A DNA stretch of 64,000 bases from Cyanobacteria bacterium UBA11372 (lineage in GTDB: Bacteria > Cyanobacteriota > Cyanobacteriia > Cyanobacteriales > Aerosakkonemataceae), in NCBI GenBank assembly GCA_003486675.1, contig DNGG01000154.1, forward strand, positions 1 to 64,000, given 5' to 3'. The notes under the pieces are model-generated. The model had not been told where the DNA came from and made no database searches. It saw nothing but the letters and a program-made list of their open reading frames with translations. Below, piece after piece: positions 8,728 to 17,217 of this stretch. Each line of letters opens with the position of its first letter. The stretch's first letter is position 1. The position numbers were made by a program, and so were the translations under genes.

Positions 8728-9525
8728 TCAAACCTCACCTCCACTTTTTGAAGGTCTTGCGGCGACGGTATTTTCTAAAGACCCAATTCCTTCAATTTCC
8801 ACTCGCACGCGATCGCCTACTTGCAACGGTGCAATCCCCGCCGGAGTTCCAGTCAAAACCACATCCCCAGGCAGCAAGGTCATCACTTGACTAACATAGG
8901 ACACCAGTTGATCCGGGGAAAATACCATCTGATCGATGGCAGCGGATTGTACCGGATCTGGGTTATCATTCAAAAACGTTTGCAATCTGGCTCCCGGACT
9001 CAATTCGCGAACGATCCAAGGGCCTAACGGACAGAAGGTATCGAATCCTTTGGCTCGCGTCCACTGACTATCCTTTCTTTGTAAATCTCGCGCCGTCACG
9101 TCGTTGGCGATGGTGTAACCCCAAATTTTCGCTGCCGCTTGTTGGGGCGTACAATCTTTGGCGCGATCGCCAATCACCAGCGCCAGTTCCCCTTCATAAT
9201 CAACGCGCCCAGATTGGGGAGGATACCAAATATCGGTAGCAGTCGGAATTACCGTTGTTGGTGGCTTCAAAAACAATAGCGGCTCTTTTGGTACATCGGT
9301 TCCCATTTCGTTGGCGTGAGCCGCATAATTTTTACCTACCGCTACAATCTTGGAGGGAGCGCAAGGAGCTAAAAGCTTGTAACTGTCTGGCGCTAACTCT
9401 ACATTGGTAGGTTGACCTTGCAACCAAGGAGGCGCATCCAGGATGATAACGCTGCGACTTAGTTGTAATAAGCCGTAATAAGTCTCACCCTTAGCAGTCT
9501 GAACTCGGACGTAGCGTTTAGCCAT
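8728..9525 (-). CDS. Fumarylacetoacetate hydrolase-family protein
   Basis: A 265-residue FAH-family enzyme. The segments KIVAVGKNYAAHANEMG, EPLLFLKPPTTV, VDYEGELALVIG (metal-binding Glu residues) and GYTIANDVTARDLQ, then KGFDTFCPLGPW and VLTGTPAGIAPL, appear in the canonical order of the acylpyruvase/2-hydroxyhepta-diene-dioate isomerase group. These Mg-dependent enzymes cleave C-C bonds or decarboxylate oxo-acids such as acylpyruvates or oxaloacetate; the exact substrate is not determinable. Stand-alone gene, ATG at 9525, divergent from rpsF. Confidence 0.9.
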   Translation of the reverse strand: MAKRYVRVQTAKGETYYGLLQLSRSVIILDAPPWLQGQPTNVELAPDSYKLLAPCAPSKIVAVGKNYAAHANEMGTDVPKEPLLFLKPPTTVIPTATDIWYPPQSGRVDYEGELALVIGDRAKDCTPQQAAAKIWGYTIANDVTARDLQRKDSQWTRAKGFDTFCPLGPWIVRELSPGARLQTFLNDNPDPVQSAAIDQMVFSPDQLVSYVSQVMTLLPGDVVLTGTPAGIAPLQVGDRVRVEIEGIGSLENTVAARPSKSGGEV

Positions 9526-9776
9526 AAATTAGAGGGGAAGGGAAAAAGAACAGGGAAAAACAGACTATTAGCCAGGGCGATCGCGCGCGTGCGATCGCAG
9601 GCTGCTATTGACACTGTAAGAGAACGGGAACGCGGTAAGCGGGTATTTTTACATCTTTCGCCAAACCCAACTCGGCATTTTTAACTGCTGTCAAAATATG
9701 TTACGCTGTTCGGCACTCATTTTAGGTCAGGGCAAAAAGTTGGCTGCTTGCCCTGTATCGTTTAAGGGCAAATTTT

Positions 9777-9868
9777 TGTAGAATAAGAATTCCTTGCTAC
9801 TGGCTGACCGGGTGAGAGAAGCTTCGCACCTTTGTTCTAGCAGTGGCCTTTGTGTCCATAAGGAGAAG
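9777..9868 (+). promoter_or_regulatory. rpsF leader: candidate promoter and S6 autoregulatory RNA
   Basis: TGTAGAAT at 9777-9784 is a fair extended -10. Downstream, GACCGGGTG and CACCTTTG (about 9807-9836) could pair around GAAGCTTCG and leave a CCG next to the stem, reminiscent of the known rpsF leader motif bound by the S6:S18 complex. The ribosome site AAGGAGAAG is at 9860-9868. The promoter and the RNA element are both inferred by eye. Confidence 0.35.
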
Positions 9869-9875
9869 ATATCCG

Positions 9876-10208
9876 ATGCAAAACTACGAAACTATGTATA
9901 TTCTGCGTCCCGATCTGGGAGAAGAACAGGTCGAGCTAGCGATCGCAAAATATCAAAATATCCTGCGGGAAAATGGCGGCGACGGGATCGAAATCCAGCA
10001 TCGCGGTAAGCGCCGTCTCGCCTACGAGATTAAAAAGCAGCGCGACGGGATCTATATCCAAATGAACTATAAAGCCAAAGGCAGCGCGATCGCTGTCGTA
10101 GAACGCGCTATGCGCCTCTCGGATGAAGTGATTCGCTACCTCACGATCAAACCCGAAGCCGCGACTGAAGATAATACAGCCAAAGAACCTGCTGAAGTAG
10201 AAGCATAG
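9876..10208 (+). CDS. rpsF: 30S ribosomal protein S6
   Basis: A component of the platform of the 30S subunit, binding 16S rRNA with S18. The sequence [18 protein letters not shown], the [22 protein letters not shown] block and [11 protein letters not shown] are unmistakable for S6. The C-terminal tail [16 protein letters not shown] is acidic, as often seen. The ATG at 9876 follows AAGGAGAAG by eight bases; an upstream in-frame start is rejected. No S18 or single-strand binding protein gene follows, which is usual for cyanobacteria. Confidence 0.97.
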   Translation: MQNYETMYILRPDLGEEQVELAIAKYQNILRENGGDGIEIQHRGKRRLAYEIKKQRDGIYIQMNYKAKGSAIAVVERAMRLSDEVIRYLTIKPEAATEDNTAKEPAEVEA

Positions 10209-10222
10209 CGACTCTGAGTGCA

Positions 10223-10254
10223 AGGTAATGGGTAATTGGTAATTGGTAATTGGT
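10223..10254. repeat. GGTAATT heptamer tandem repeat (STRR type)
   Basis: Four or so direct copies of GGTAATT/GGTAATG in a row, the short tandemly repeated repetitive sequence type of cyanobacterial spacers. The same repeat occurs inside the prophage transposase gene at 61971-62001. Confidence 0.8.
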
Positions 10255-10366
10255 CATCAGCTGAACCATAACCTATTACCTATGACCCAATGGGATAACC
10301 ATGATAAGATGGGCGCGAATGGCAAACCACGCCCATTGTTGGCAATATCGTCGATGAGGAGCGATC

Positions 10367-10927
10367 GTGATCCAAACTGACACCCCAATCCTAAATAACC
10401 TGCAAACCGAAGTCTCTCACCTGCGGGAAGAGTTACAACTGCGCGACCAATTGGTACAGCAGCTGTCTCAAGAACTCTTCCGCCTGGTTAAAGGTAATAC
10501 CGGATTTTTACCTTCTCCGGAAATTGCCGAACGCAATCAAGCTCAAACTCTGGCGCTGCGGGAACAACTGCAAGGCGTCGAACAGCAAGTGACGTTCTAT
10601 CAAGAACAACTTGCCGAACGGGATGCGGAAATTTATCAACTGCGCCAATCAGTGCAAGAATTGAGCGATCGCACCCGCATGTTAGAACAGGTAATCCAAG
10701 AATTACCTCAGATTTATCGCCAAAAGTTCGCCGAACGCTTAGCACCTGTCAAAGACAAAGTAGCGCAGCTGCAACGGGAAAACCGCCAACTCCGCGCCGA
10801 ATTGCAAAGCGTTACCTACCGTTTGGCTGTGAAAAACCGCCGCACGGGTGGTCACCTCGATCTGCCTAGCTTCCAACGACTGGGTGGCGGAGTTCAAATT
10901 AGTCTTCCCAGTTTCGGACATGGCTGA
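10367..10927 (+). CDS. Coiled-coil protein of unknown function
   Basis: A 186-residue soluble protein, mostly coiled coil from residue 8 to about 150 (heptads rich in Leu, Glu, Gln, Arg: LQTEVSHLREELQLRDQLVQ, LRQSVQELSDRTRMLEQVIQ), followed by a short basic tail (RLAVKNRRTGGHLDLPSF). It begins with GTG after a GAGGAG ribosome site. The next gene overlaps its end by eight bases (ATGGCTGA), implying translational coupling. The family appears cyanobacterial; the function is unknown. Confidence 0.75.
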   Translation: MIQTDTPILNNLQTEVSHLREELQLRDQLVQQLSQELFRLVKGNTGFLPSPEIAERNQAQTLALREQLQGVEQQVTFYQEQLAERDAEIYQLRQSVQELSDRTRMLEQVIQELPQIYRQKFAERLAPVKDKVAQLQRENRQLRAELQSVTYRLAVKNRRTGGHLDLPSFQRLGGGVQISLPSFGHG

Positions 10928-11609
10928 GGTTTGGATTATAGTTGATGGGTTGGTGGATGCTCAAGTAGCGTCCACTTCCACAACTAATAAAATGGTGCAA
11001 GCTCAAGAGCAGGCGATCGCTCGCTCTGCTATCTCTGTAAATGTACAAGTTGTTGCTGCAACTAGCGATCGCTTGACAAAAACAAAATTTAATGATAAAG
11101 AAAATATCCTGCTATGTCCTTTAACGCTAAATTTGCCAGATAATATCCAGTTTCCAGGGAGTGCGGTTTATCAAGCCTGCCGCGACGTGACAAAATTGCG
11201 CGATCGCATCCAGGAATTGGGATACGCAACAGGTGATGGTAACTTTTGGTTGCCCATTGTACTGACGGCGAAAGGGCCTTTATACGCAGAAGTAATAGGT
11301 TTAAAAGATAACGAATATTATCAACCGATACATGTAGGCGATGAAGTGAGGCAGGTGCTTTATCAAATGGGATGGAAAGTATTGCGATCGCTCAATGCAC
11401 CACCGGCGACATACCTAATGCAATTTGGATTTGAAGGTAAAGATATATACTTTGATCGGCTATTGCCATTTCCGGGGGAAGCAGCAACGGCAAGTATCGG
11501 CATTCAATCCCCCGATTTGTTTGCCTGTCATTGGCATTGCTTAATGGGTTTGCCGTTGTTTGAGCTTAGTATAGCTGGCGATCTCAATCAGCCTGAAATA
11601 CCGCCTTGA
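10920..11609 (+). CDS. Hypothetical protein overlapping the coiled-coil gene
   Basis: About 229 residues, starting MAEVWIIVDGLVDAQVASTS at an ATG inside the last codons of the upstream gene, hence a two-gene operon. No family is recognised. The central part (FPGSAVYQACRDVTKLRDRI) and LPIVLTAKGPLYAEVIGLKD look like an ordered alpha/beta domain; a HIP1-encoded AIARSAI lies near residue 40. The frame extends upstream in the overlap, but the ATG at 10920 fits the coupling. Confidence 0.65.
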   Translation: MAEVWIIVDGLVDAQVASTSTTNKMVQAQEQAIARSAISVNVQVVAATSDRLTKTKFNDKENILLCPLTLNLPDNIQFPGSAVYQACRDVTKLRDRIQELGYATGDGNFWLPIVLTAKGPLYAEVIGLKDNEYYQPIHVGDEVRQVLYQMGWKVLRSLNAPPATYLMQFGFEGKDIYFDRLLPFPGEAATASIGIQSPDLFACHWHCLMGLPLFELSIAGDLNQPEIPP

Positions 11610-11651
11610 AATAAATTTCAGGCTAAAAGCTTAAACCCGTTAAAACGGGTT
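11591..11651 (+). terminator. Two nested/adjacent hairpins after the operon
   Basis: GCCTGAAA (11591-11598) pairs with TTTCAGGC (11616-11623), and AAACCCGTT AA AACGGGTT folds at 11633-11651. The second stem lies just past the stop at 11609 and may terminate the 10367-11609 operon; no long T run follows. Confidence 0.45.
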
Positions 11652-11684
11652 GAAATTATCATAACTTACGCAAAGCCTCTATCT

Positions 11685-11980
11685 GTAGGGTGCGTTAGCG
11701 ATCGCGTAACGCACCATCTACCAGATTGAGATTAAGGCTTTTGTTTGGGCAAAAAATGCGACGATTTCATCAATCAAATCAATCGGGAGTAGGGGCACGG
11801 CATCTGTAAATTTTGCCGCCAAATCAAGGTTTTTCGGTTGCCGTGCCCTGACCATGTTGGGTTGCACCCAGTTGAAACCTGCTGTAAATCAATTGAATCT
11901 GCAAGGGTAATTGTAGAGCCGAATTAAAATATAAATAGACTTCTCCAGAAAATAGAGTTGTAGGCAGGCAGGATGCCTAC
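11685..11980. repeat. Cluster of three dispersed hairpin repeats
   Basis: The 424-bp gap 11610-12033 has no gene. It holds GTAGGGTGCGTTA GCGATCGCG TAACGCACC (11685-11715), AGGGGCACGGCA ... TGCCGTGCCCT (11791-11849) and GTAGGCA ... TGCCTAC (11960-11980), each a separate inverted repeat of types dispersed in cyanobacterial genomes. Confidence 0.65.
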
Positions 11981-12033
11981 CCCACAAGAGTTATTGGAGA
12001 GGTCTAATATATCCAAAGGCTTTAGGAGTTTCT

Positions 12034-12579
12034 ATGTCATCCTTAACGATTAAAGACTTGGAGAAACTACAAGCAGAGTATCCCGATCGTCGCATGGAGT
12101 TAGTTGGCGGGGACATTATCGTTATGAGTCCATCAGGTTATGAGTCAGATGAAGTAGCGACAGGGTTTGCAGCTCAGTTGTGGAACTGGGTTAGACCCCA
12201 GAAGCTAGGACGAGTAACTGGTTCCAGTGCTGGTTTTAGCTTACCAAACTCAGATTTGAGAGCGCCCGATGTCTCGTTTGTTTTAGCAGAAAGATTGCGT
12301 AAAAGTCCCCGATCTTTTGCTGAATTGGCTCCCGATTTAATGGTAGAAGTTAAATCTCCTAACGATAGTTTAAAATCTTTGAGGACAAAGATTGAAGAAT
12401 TCCTCACGTTGGGAACTAGAGTGGGTATTTTGATTAATCCCGAAAAGCGGATTATAGAAATTTATCGTCTTGGTCGGGATGTGGAAATTTTACGCGATGG
12501 TGATATTGTGACAGTGCCAGATTTGCTTCCGGGATGGGAAGTTGCGGTTTCCGATTTGTGGTCGCCGGAGTTTGAGTAA
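12034..12579 (+). CDS. Uma2-family (DUF820) nuclease-like protein
   Basis: A 181-residue protein with the Uma2/DUF820 architecture: RRMELVGGDIIVMSPSG, the LRAPDVSFV strand carrying the first catalytic Asp, then DLMVEVKSPNDS with the E-x-K of a PD-(D/E)XK nuclease fold, and GILINPEKRIIEIYR. Families of this type are strongly expanded in cyanobacteria; biological targets are unknown. TAGGAG precedes the ATG. It lies between the repeat cluster and the kinase gene, same strand. Confidence 0.9.
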   Translation: MSSLTIKDLEKLQAEYPDRRMELVGGDIIVMSPSGYESDEVATGFAAQLWNWVRPQKLGRVTGSSAGFSLPNSDLRAPDVSFVLAERLRKSPRSFAELAPDLMVEVKSPNDSLKSLRTKIEEFLTLGTRVGILINPEKRIIEIYRLGRDVEILRDGDIVTVPDLLPGWEVAVSDLWSPEFE

Positions 12580-12706
12580 ATGCGATCGCGCTAACCCCCA
12601 AGCTTGGCGATCGCAGATATTGCACCAGTTGCGATCGCGCGATCGCTGACATTTGTCAATAGCAGTGGATATAATAGAGCGATCGCATCTCGCAAGGAAA
12701 GCGGTC

Positions 12707-14140
12707 ATGGAATTGCTGCATCAGCCACAAGAAATCATTGCTCAACGGTATCGCATCGTAGACACTCTGGGGCAAGGCGGCAGCGGCACAACATACCTGG
12801 CACAAGATTTACAAACAAATCAGCGAGTCGCACTCAAAGCGCTTTCCCTGCATCGGATGAATGACTGGAAAATGATGGAGTTATTTGAACGGGAAGCCAA
12901 AGTTCTAGCTCAACTCAATCATCCTGCCATTCCGCGTTATCTAGAATATTTCCATGTAGATACGCCCTCTGACCGTTCTTTTTACATTGCTCAACAATTG
13001 GCAGAAGGAAAATCCTTAGCCGCACTGGTACAAGAGGGATGGCACGCTACAGAAGCAGAAGTGCGACGCATCGCCGAACAAATATTAGAAATTTTGGTTT
13101 ATCTGCACCAGCAAACACCACCTGTTATTCACAGAGATATCAAGCCGCAAAACATTATCCGACGAGAAGATGGGCAAGTATTTTTAGTTGATTTTGGTGC
13201 AGTGCAGGATACCTATTACAACACCTTTATGCGGGGGAGTACGGTAGTAGGAACTTTCGGTTATATGGCTCCCGAACAATTCCGAGGACAAGCAGTTACT
13301 GTCACGGATTTGTATGGTTTAGGAGCGACATTGTTATTTCTGCTGACGCATCGTTCCCCGGCAGAATTACCGACGGATGGAGTGAAGTTAAATTTCCGTT
13401 CGCGGGTGCAGATTTCTGAAGAATTTGCTGCCTGGTTAGAGAAGATATTAGAGCCAGATGTAGAAGATAGATTTGCATCGGCAAAAGCAGCGCTTTCTGT
13501 GCTGCAAGGCGAGAGAAAGATTGCTAGAGTTCTTAGTACAAGAGGGGGGTGGCGTGCGATCGCTCCATTGGGAATAGCAACAAGCGCGACAATTTTTGTG
13601 CTGAATTCTTACCAATGGGCGATCTTAAACCACTTTGGATTTGAGCCTCCTGGAACAATCTGTCGAGACGCCAATGCCATCAGGAATTATATCAACCAAG
13701 GCGGCAATCCTAATACCTGGAAAGATTTCCCGTTGTTGTGGTGTGCGGCAGCAAGGAATAAATCAGATGTAGCCTCTCTGCTGATTGCCAAGGGTGCTGA
13801 TGTCAATGCTAAGTATAAATACGACAAAACAACTCCGCTGCACTGGGCAGCAGAGAACAACTGGAAGGATGTAGCCTCTCTGCTGATTGCCAAGGGTGCT
13901 GATGTCAATGCCAAGGCTCAATGGGGCGACACTCCGCTGTACTGGGCAGCATTGAACAAATCAAAGGATGTAGCCTCTCTGTTGATTGCCAAGGGTGCTG
14001 ATGTCAATGCCAAGGCTCAATGGGGCGACACTCCGCTGCAGTACCCAGAAGGGAACAACTGGAAGAATATAGCCTCTCTGCTGATTGCCAAGGGTTGTAG
14101 GTTTTCACATATACTGAAACTCACTTTTCAAATAAACTGA
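12707..14140 (+). CDS. Ser/Thr protein kinase with ankyrin repeats, truncated by prophage
   Basis: A eukaryotic-type kinase: P-loop LGQGGSGTTYLA (21-32), Lys44 in VALK, HRDIKPQN with catalytic Asp144, DFG 162-164, APE 188-190. A hydrophobic segment near residue 290 may anchor it in the membrane, leaving the ankyrin part outside. Four ankyrin units (VASLLIAKGADVNAK type) follow, almost identical in DNA. The fourth breaks after LLIAKG at base 14095; the last 14 residues and the stop are prophage sequence. The native gene should carry more repeats; the rest must lie beyond the far prophage end. ATG 12707 has AAGGAAAG upstream; TTG 12653 is less likely. Confidence 0.9.
   Translation: MELLHQPQEIIAQRYRIVDTLGQGGSGTTYLAQDLQTNQRVALKALSLHRMNDWKMMELFEREAKVLAQLNHPAIPRYLEYFHVDTPSDRSFYIAQQLAEGKSLAALVQEGWHATEAEVRRIAEQILEILVYLHQQTPPVIHRDIKPQNIIRREDGQVFLVDFGAVQDTYYNTFMRGSTVVGTFGYMAPEQFRGQAVTVTDLYGLGATLLFLLTHRSPAELPTDGVKLNFRSRVQISEEFAAWLEKILEPDVEDRFASAKAALSVLQGERKIARVLSTRGGWRAIAPLGIATSATIFVLNSYQWAILNHFGFEPPGTICRDANAIRNYINQGGNPNTWKDFPLLWCAAARNKSDVASLLIAKGADVNAKYKYDKTTPLHWAAENNWKDVASLLIAKGADVNAKAQWGDTPLYWAALNKSKDVASLLIAKGADVNAKAQWGDTPLQYPEGNNWKNIASLLIAKGCRFSHILKLTFQIN
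13766..14095 (+). repeat. Tandem ankyrin-repeat DNA units (99-102 bp)
   Basis: Units begin at 13766, 13868, 13967 and 14066 with GATGTAGCCTCTCTG or a close variant. Units share most bases, so the array is young or kept uniform by recombination. The fourth unit is cut by the prophage. Confidence 0.85.
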
Positions 14141-14151
14141 ACCTCAGTTAA
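14096..14151. promoter_or_regulatory. Prophage right end with candidate transposase-binding repeats
   Basis: The end reads TGTAGGTTTTCACATATACT. Two similar sites, ACTGAAACTCACTTTT (14113) and ACTGAACCTCAGTTAA (14136), match at 12 of 16 bases and are 23 bp apart, close to the ~22-bp spacing of adjacent MuA sites at Mu ends. A weaker third match may lie near 14175. Binding is inferred. Confidence 0.6.
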
Positions 14152-14282
14152 ATTAAGATAAATGTCATAATTCTGTAACGCTCAGCATTGACTTAACAGC
14201 TCTTGTGTGATAATGCTGGAGTTGCATTGTCGTTAGAGGACTAGGGAATCAAGCTTTTTGTTGTCATTCTCTGCGACAAGTT

Positions 14283-14411
14283 ATGGATCAGAAAATTTGT
14301 ACGGATGACTCGCCTGCAACCTATCTTGCATTCCTCACTACCCGACTTACAGATGGTGCAACTCTTGTCGCGATCGCAAGCGTCTTCTTAGCTTTTTACA
14401 AAAATTTATAA
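14283..14411 (+). CDS. Possible small membrane peptide at the prophage right end
   Basis: A 42-codon frame, ATG 14283 to TAA 14411, giving a soluble head (MDQKICTDDSPATYLAF) and a hydrophobic tail (GATLVAIASVFLAFYKNL) that could be one membrane helix. It reads opposite to the late genes and meets the stop of the next gene tail to tail. No good ribosome site is seen. It could be a moron or lysis-related peptide, or chance. Confidence 0.25.
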   Translation: MDQKICTDDSPATYLAFLTTRLTDGATLVAIASVFLAFYKNL

Positions 14412-14762
14412 CACTTCATCTGACTGCCAATCTTCCCATGCGAATTTTTTGGTTTCTGGATCTACCACGCTTTCTAAGTATAAATAAAGCTGCTTGTAGG
14501 GATCTAAGCCTTGATTTTGCGCCAAAGGTCGAGAGTACCATTTTTCAAAGTCTTCGCCTTTTAAAGTGTAGAGTCGATTTTCAATCGGGTAAAGACTGGG
14601 GGTTTTCGCTGTTTCCTTGCTGAGGTAAATATCTACTGTAAATAGCGCTTCTAATCTGTTTTTATTTACATCAGTAATTCTGCTGATTACAGCGTAAAAG
14701 CTTGCCCCGCTGTGCCCATAGCGATCTGTATATGTTTTTCCGGGTTTTAATACAAATGCCAT
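14406..14762 (-). CDS. Hypothetical phage protein after the tail fibre
   Basis: A 118-residue soluble protein, last gene of the late operon at the right end, separated from the fibre gene by only five bases. It opens MAFVLKPGKTYTDRYGHSGA and has a Trp/Tyr-rich C-terminus. In tailed phages the gene after the fibre often encodes a fibre assembly chaperone or a small tip protein; that is an inference from position only. No known family is recognised. Confidence 0.6.
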   Translation of the reverse strand: MAFVLKPGKTYTDRYGHSGASFYAVISRITDVNKNRLEALFTVDIYLSKETAKTPSLYPIENRLYTLKGEDFEKWYSRPLAQNQGLDPYKQLYLYLESVVDPETKKFAWEDWQSDEVL

Positions 14763-14767
14763 TTGTG

Positions 14768-16927
14768 TTAGCTAAATAAAGTATGGTGGTTTTTTAAGAC
14801 TTGGATTACGCTGTTTAGCGCACTGATTATATCGTTTAGTGGGGCGTTTTCAGGAAGAGTATTAATAGTTGTTGCAGATTTTTCCCTAAGCAGCCTATCG
14901 TTGTTTACCCAATAACCCTGATCTGTCCTAAACGCAAATCCATGTGCTTCTATCCTGTTATTGGAAGCGGTTATTGAGAGCCTTTTCGTACCTTCAACCG
15001 AAAAGCCAAGCACACCATTAGATTCCAAGTACATGCCGTCGTCTTCACCCCAACTCCCGTAAAAACCGTAATGTGGTCGGGATGGGGTTCCAAAACCGTT
15101 CTGACAATTAATTTGAATCACATTTTGAGACGGAACTCTAAAAGCTTCAACATTATTTCTTTTGAAGACTAAATCTGCGTTATTGGTGGTTCCAATAAAT
15201 TCCTGACCGCTGTCTACGTTATTGTTTCCCCTGGTTAACCACCCGTTTGATTGATTGTTGCTATTGATTGCGACGAATCTGTTCCAGCTCTGCGTGGAAT
15301 ACCCCCCTGTTGCTCTCCACCACAAGCCACTAAAATCGCTCCAAAAGCTTGTAGCTATTTGCAGGGCGTATGAAGGGGTAGAGTTGTGCCTGCAATCAAT
15401 CAAGTGCTGCCACGAATTGGCTCCTGGATAGAAATTGGATGGATTGGCTGTGTCGAAAAATCCACTTTGCTTGGCACTTAAAGAGTTGGACGCTCCAGCG
15501 TCGTCTTTTCTTTCTGTCCGGGTGTTGTTGATTCCCCAACCAATAGATCCCTCATTTAGATCAAGGTTATACTCTGCCTCTAACTTGCCGTTCAGGCTGA
15601 TTCCAATTTTGTTCCCTAAGTTTGCAGATTGTCCAGGTGCAACAATCGAAAAAATTGTTTCGCTACCTTGAATTCCCAGGTGCGGGTTAAAGTCTGCGCC
15701 TTCGACGTATCCCAACTGGAATCGTTTACCGTAGTTGGCCTGAGCAAAATTCCAGTGTCTTGCATTGCTTGAGCTTCCTTGGATTATTTCAGCAAAAGAT
15801 AACCCATTTCCATGATTACCGTTACCAACTTGATTTGATATTAAATATATATGGGGATAAACACCTGCAACTACTAGATTTGTTCGGCTGTTTTCGTCTA
15901 CTGGATAGTTCAAGTTATAAAAATCAAAATCAGTTTTATGGCTAACAAGTAAACTTTTATTTATGAACCTATGTTGATTGGTGACACCCCATCCCATATC
16001 GCGTCCCCATGTAACGCGATTCAGACTCCCTTGGTAATAAAAAATACTCGACAATCTTGTTCCTGAATCGTGTATGGCGGCTTCGATCTCGTCGCTGCAT
16101 TCAAACAACAATCCAGCGGTGTTTGAGTTCCAAAAACGTCCTCCACCATAGTTGCGACTTGTGCTTCCAACAATCAACGATCCAGGCTGCATTTGATCGC
16201 TTGACGCATATCGATTTTGACCATCCCAAATGTTTACAGATCCATTGGGATTTATTGATATTCGCGACAAGTCGTTTGTTTTGAAGTTAACGCCAAAGCT
16301 ATTGTTTGTACCTAAAGATAAGTTTGCGTTAGCGGTGTTACCCCCATTGATAAAATCACCACCACCTCCGCTGTTAGAAATGACCTGCCAAGTGCCATCC
16401 TCTCTTAGAAATCTCCCTGAACCGCTCCCCGGTGCAGGCACTAACCCTGTTTGAGTAGAGCCAAAAACAGACATTCTTGGATCGTTGCTGCCTACGAAGC
16501 TGGAGGCACTTGCGAGTGCAGCAGAACCCAATCCTGTAATCGTCGATATAGGTTGAGTTCCCGTGTGGCTAGACCGATCGCGTAGCTGCGCTGGCGTAAA
16601 TCCTTCTAACGTTGCTGCATTCCCCCCAGAGGGAAGCCCAAAGGTCAAAGCCCCTGGGACCGACAGCAACAAAGCATCTCCAGTGTTACCGTTGTTGGGT
16701 GGCAGACTTAGAGTATAGCTAACAGCCTGGTTGGTCGCTTGCTGAATGCGGACTGAGCGATCGCTTCCCACGTTGCCAGACAATTCCAGCGCCTCGCATA
16801 TTAAGGCAGCATTGCCATCGTCACTGCTGTTGCGTATCGTCAACTTTCCGGCGACACTTTTAAGCCAATTCTGCCCTACCTTAAAGCTTGATTTAATGGT
16901 GCGGTCTAAGTCAGAAATGAATCCCAT
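14768..16927 (-). CDS. Tail fibre protein
   Basis: A 719-residue Gly/Ser/Asn-rich protein. Residues 1-70 form an N-terminal domain (MGFISDLDRTIKSSFKVGQN); a typical fibre-shaft segment follows near residue 120 (SHTGTQPISTITGLGSAALA), then long beta-rich repeats with Asn-Asn and Gly-Asn turns and RNNVEAFRVP-type motifs known from trimeric shafts (FKRNNVEAF, GTKRLSITASNNR). It probably forms a homotrimer for host recognition. The C-terminus ends in a short helical segment (NTLPENAPLNDIISALNSVI) that may be a trimerisation or anchor helix. Start overlaps the stop of the upstream 96-residue gene. Confidence 0.85.
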   Translation of the reverse strand: MGFISDLDRTIKSSFKVGQNWLKSVAGKLTIRNSSDDGNAALICEALELSGNVGSDRSVRIQQATNQAVSYTLSLPPNNGNTGDALLLSVPGALTFGLPSGGNAATLEGFTPAQLRDRSSHTGTQPISTITGLGSAALASASSFVGSNDPRMSVFGSTQTGLVPAPGSGSGRFLREDGTWQVISNSGGGGDFINGGNTANANLSLGTNNSFGVNFKTNDLSRISINPNGSVNIWDGQNRYASSDQMQPGSLIVGSTSRNYGGGRFWNSNTAGLLFECSDEIEAAIHDSGTRLSSIFYYQGSLNRVTWGRDMGWGVTNQHRFINKSLLVSHKTDFDFYNLNYPVDENSRTNLVVAGVYPHIYLISNQVGNGNHGNGLSFAEIIQGSSSNARHWNFAQANYGKRFQLGYVEGADFNPHLGIQGSETIFSIVAPGQSANLGNKIGISLNGKLEAEYNLDLNEGSIGWGINNTRTERKDDAGASNSLSAKQSGFFDTANPSNFYPGANSWQHLIDCRHNSTPSYALQIATSFWSDFSGLWWRATGGYSTQSWNRFVAINSNNQSNGWLTRGNNNVDSGQEFIGTTNNADLVFKRNNVEAFRVPSQNVIQINCQNGFGTPSRPHYGFYGSWGEDDGMYLESNGVLGFSVEGTKRLSITASNNRIEAHGFAFRTDQGYWVNNDRLLREKSATTINTLPENAPLNDIISALNSVIQVLKNHHTLFS

Positions 16928-17217
16928 TAGTGCGGCATTCCAACTACAAAACCATACTGAGATGCTGGACTCTTTGCGATATTAACCAAGCTTCCGGGTA
17001 GCATCTGCCCGGAAACGATCAATTCGTGTCTTGCGATTCCCGCTGAAGTTTTTACGATTGCCACCGGATTACCATTGATTGATACATTGCTGTCAACCCC
17101 TAAGTAGCTACCTTGCGTGACTAAGTGGGGCTTCCGTTGTTGCTCTCGCCTATCCTTAGCAGCGGTTTTTGTAAGCAACTTTCGTTTTTGTAATATTTGA
17201 TTAGCTTCCATTTCCAT
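16927..17217 (-). CDS. Small tail protein sharing the spike N-terminal module
   Basis: A 96-residue protein: a basic helix (QILQKRKLLTKTAAKDRREQ) then a compact beta domain. The latter (VAIVKTSAGIARHELIVSGQ, then MLPG) resembles the N-terminal part of the 720-residue spike (AILRNSDGSIYRGSEVITDG, then QILPG), with the same basic helix in front. I infer that both use the module to dock on the same tail-tip site. Tightly packed between neighbouring tail genes by short overlaps. Confidence 0.7.
   Translation of the reverse strand: MEMEANQILQKRKLLTKTAAKDRREQQRKPHLVTQGSYLGVDSNVSINGNPVAIVKTSAGIARHELIVSGQMLPGSLVNIAKSPASQYGFVVGMPH

Noticed and set aside
10223..10254. Short tandem repeats as a possible replication iteron
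   Set aside because: The heptamer is a common dispersed spacer repeat and also occurs inside the transposase gene; no DnaA boxes or AT-rich unwinding region adjoin it.
13766..14095. Regular ~100-bp repeats taken as a CRISPR-like array
   Set aside because: Units are contiguous, coding and match ankyrin repeats; no spacers.
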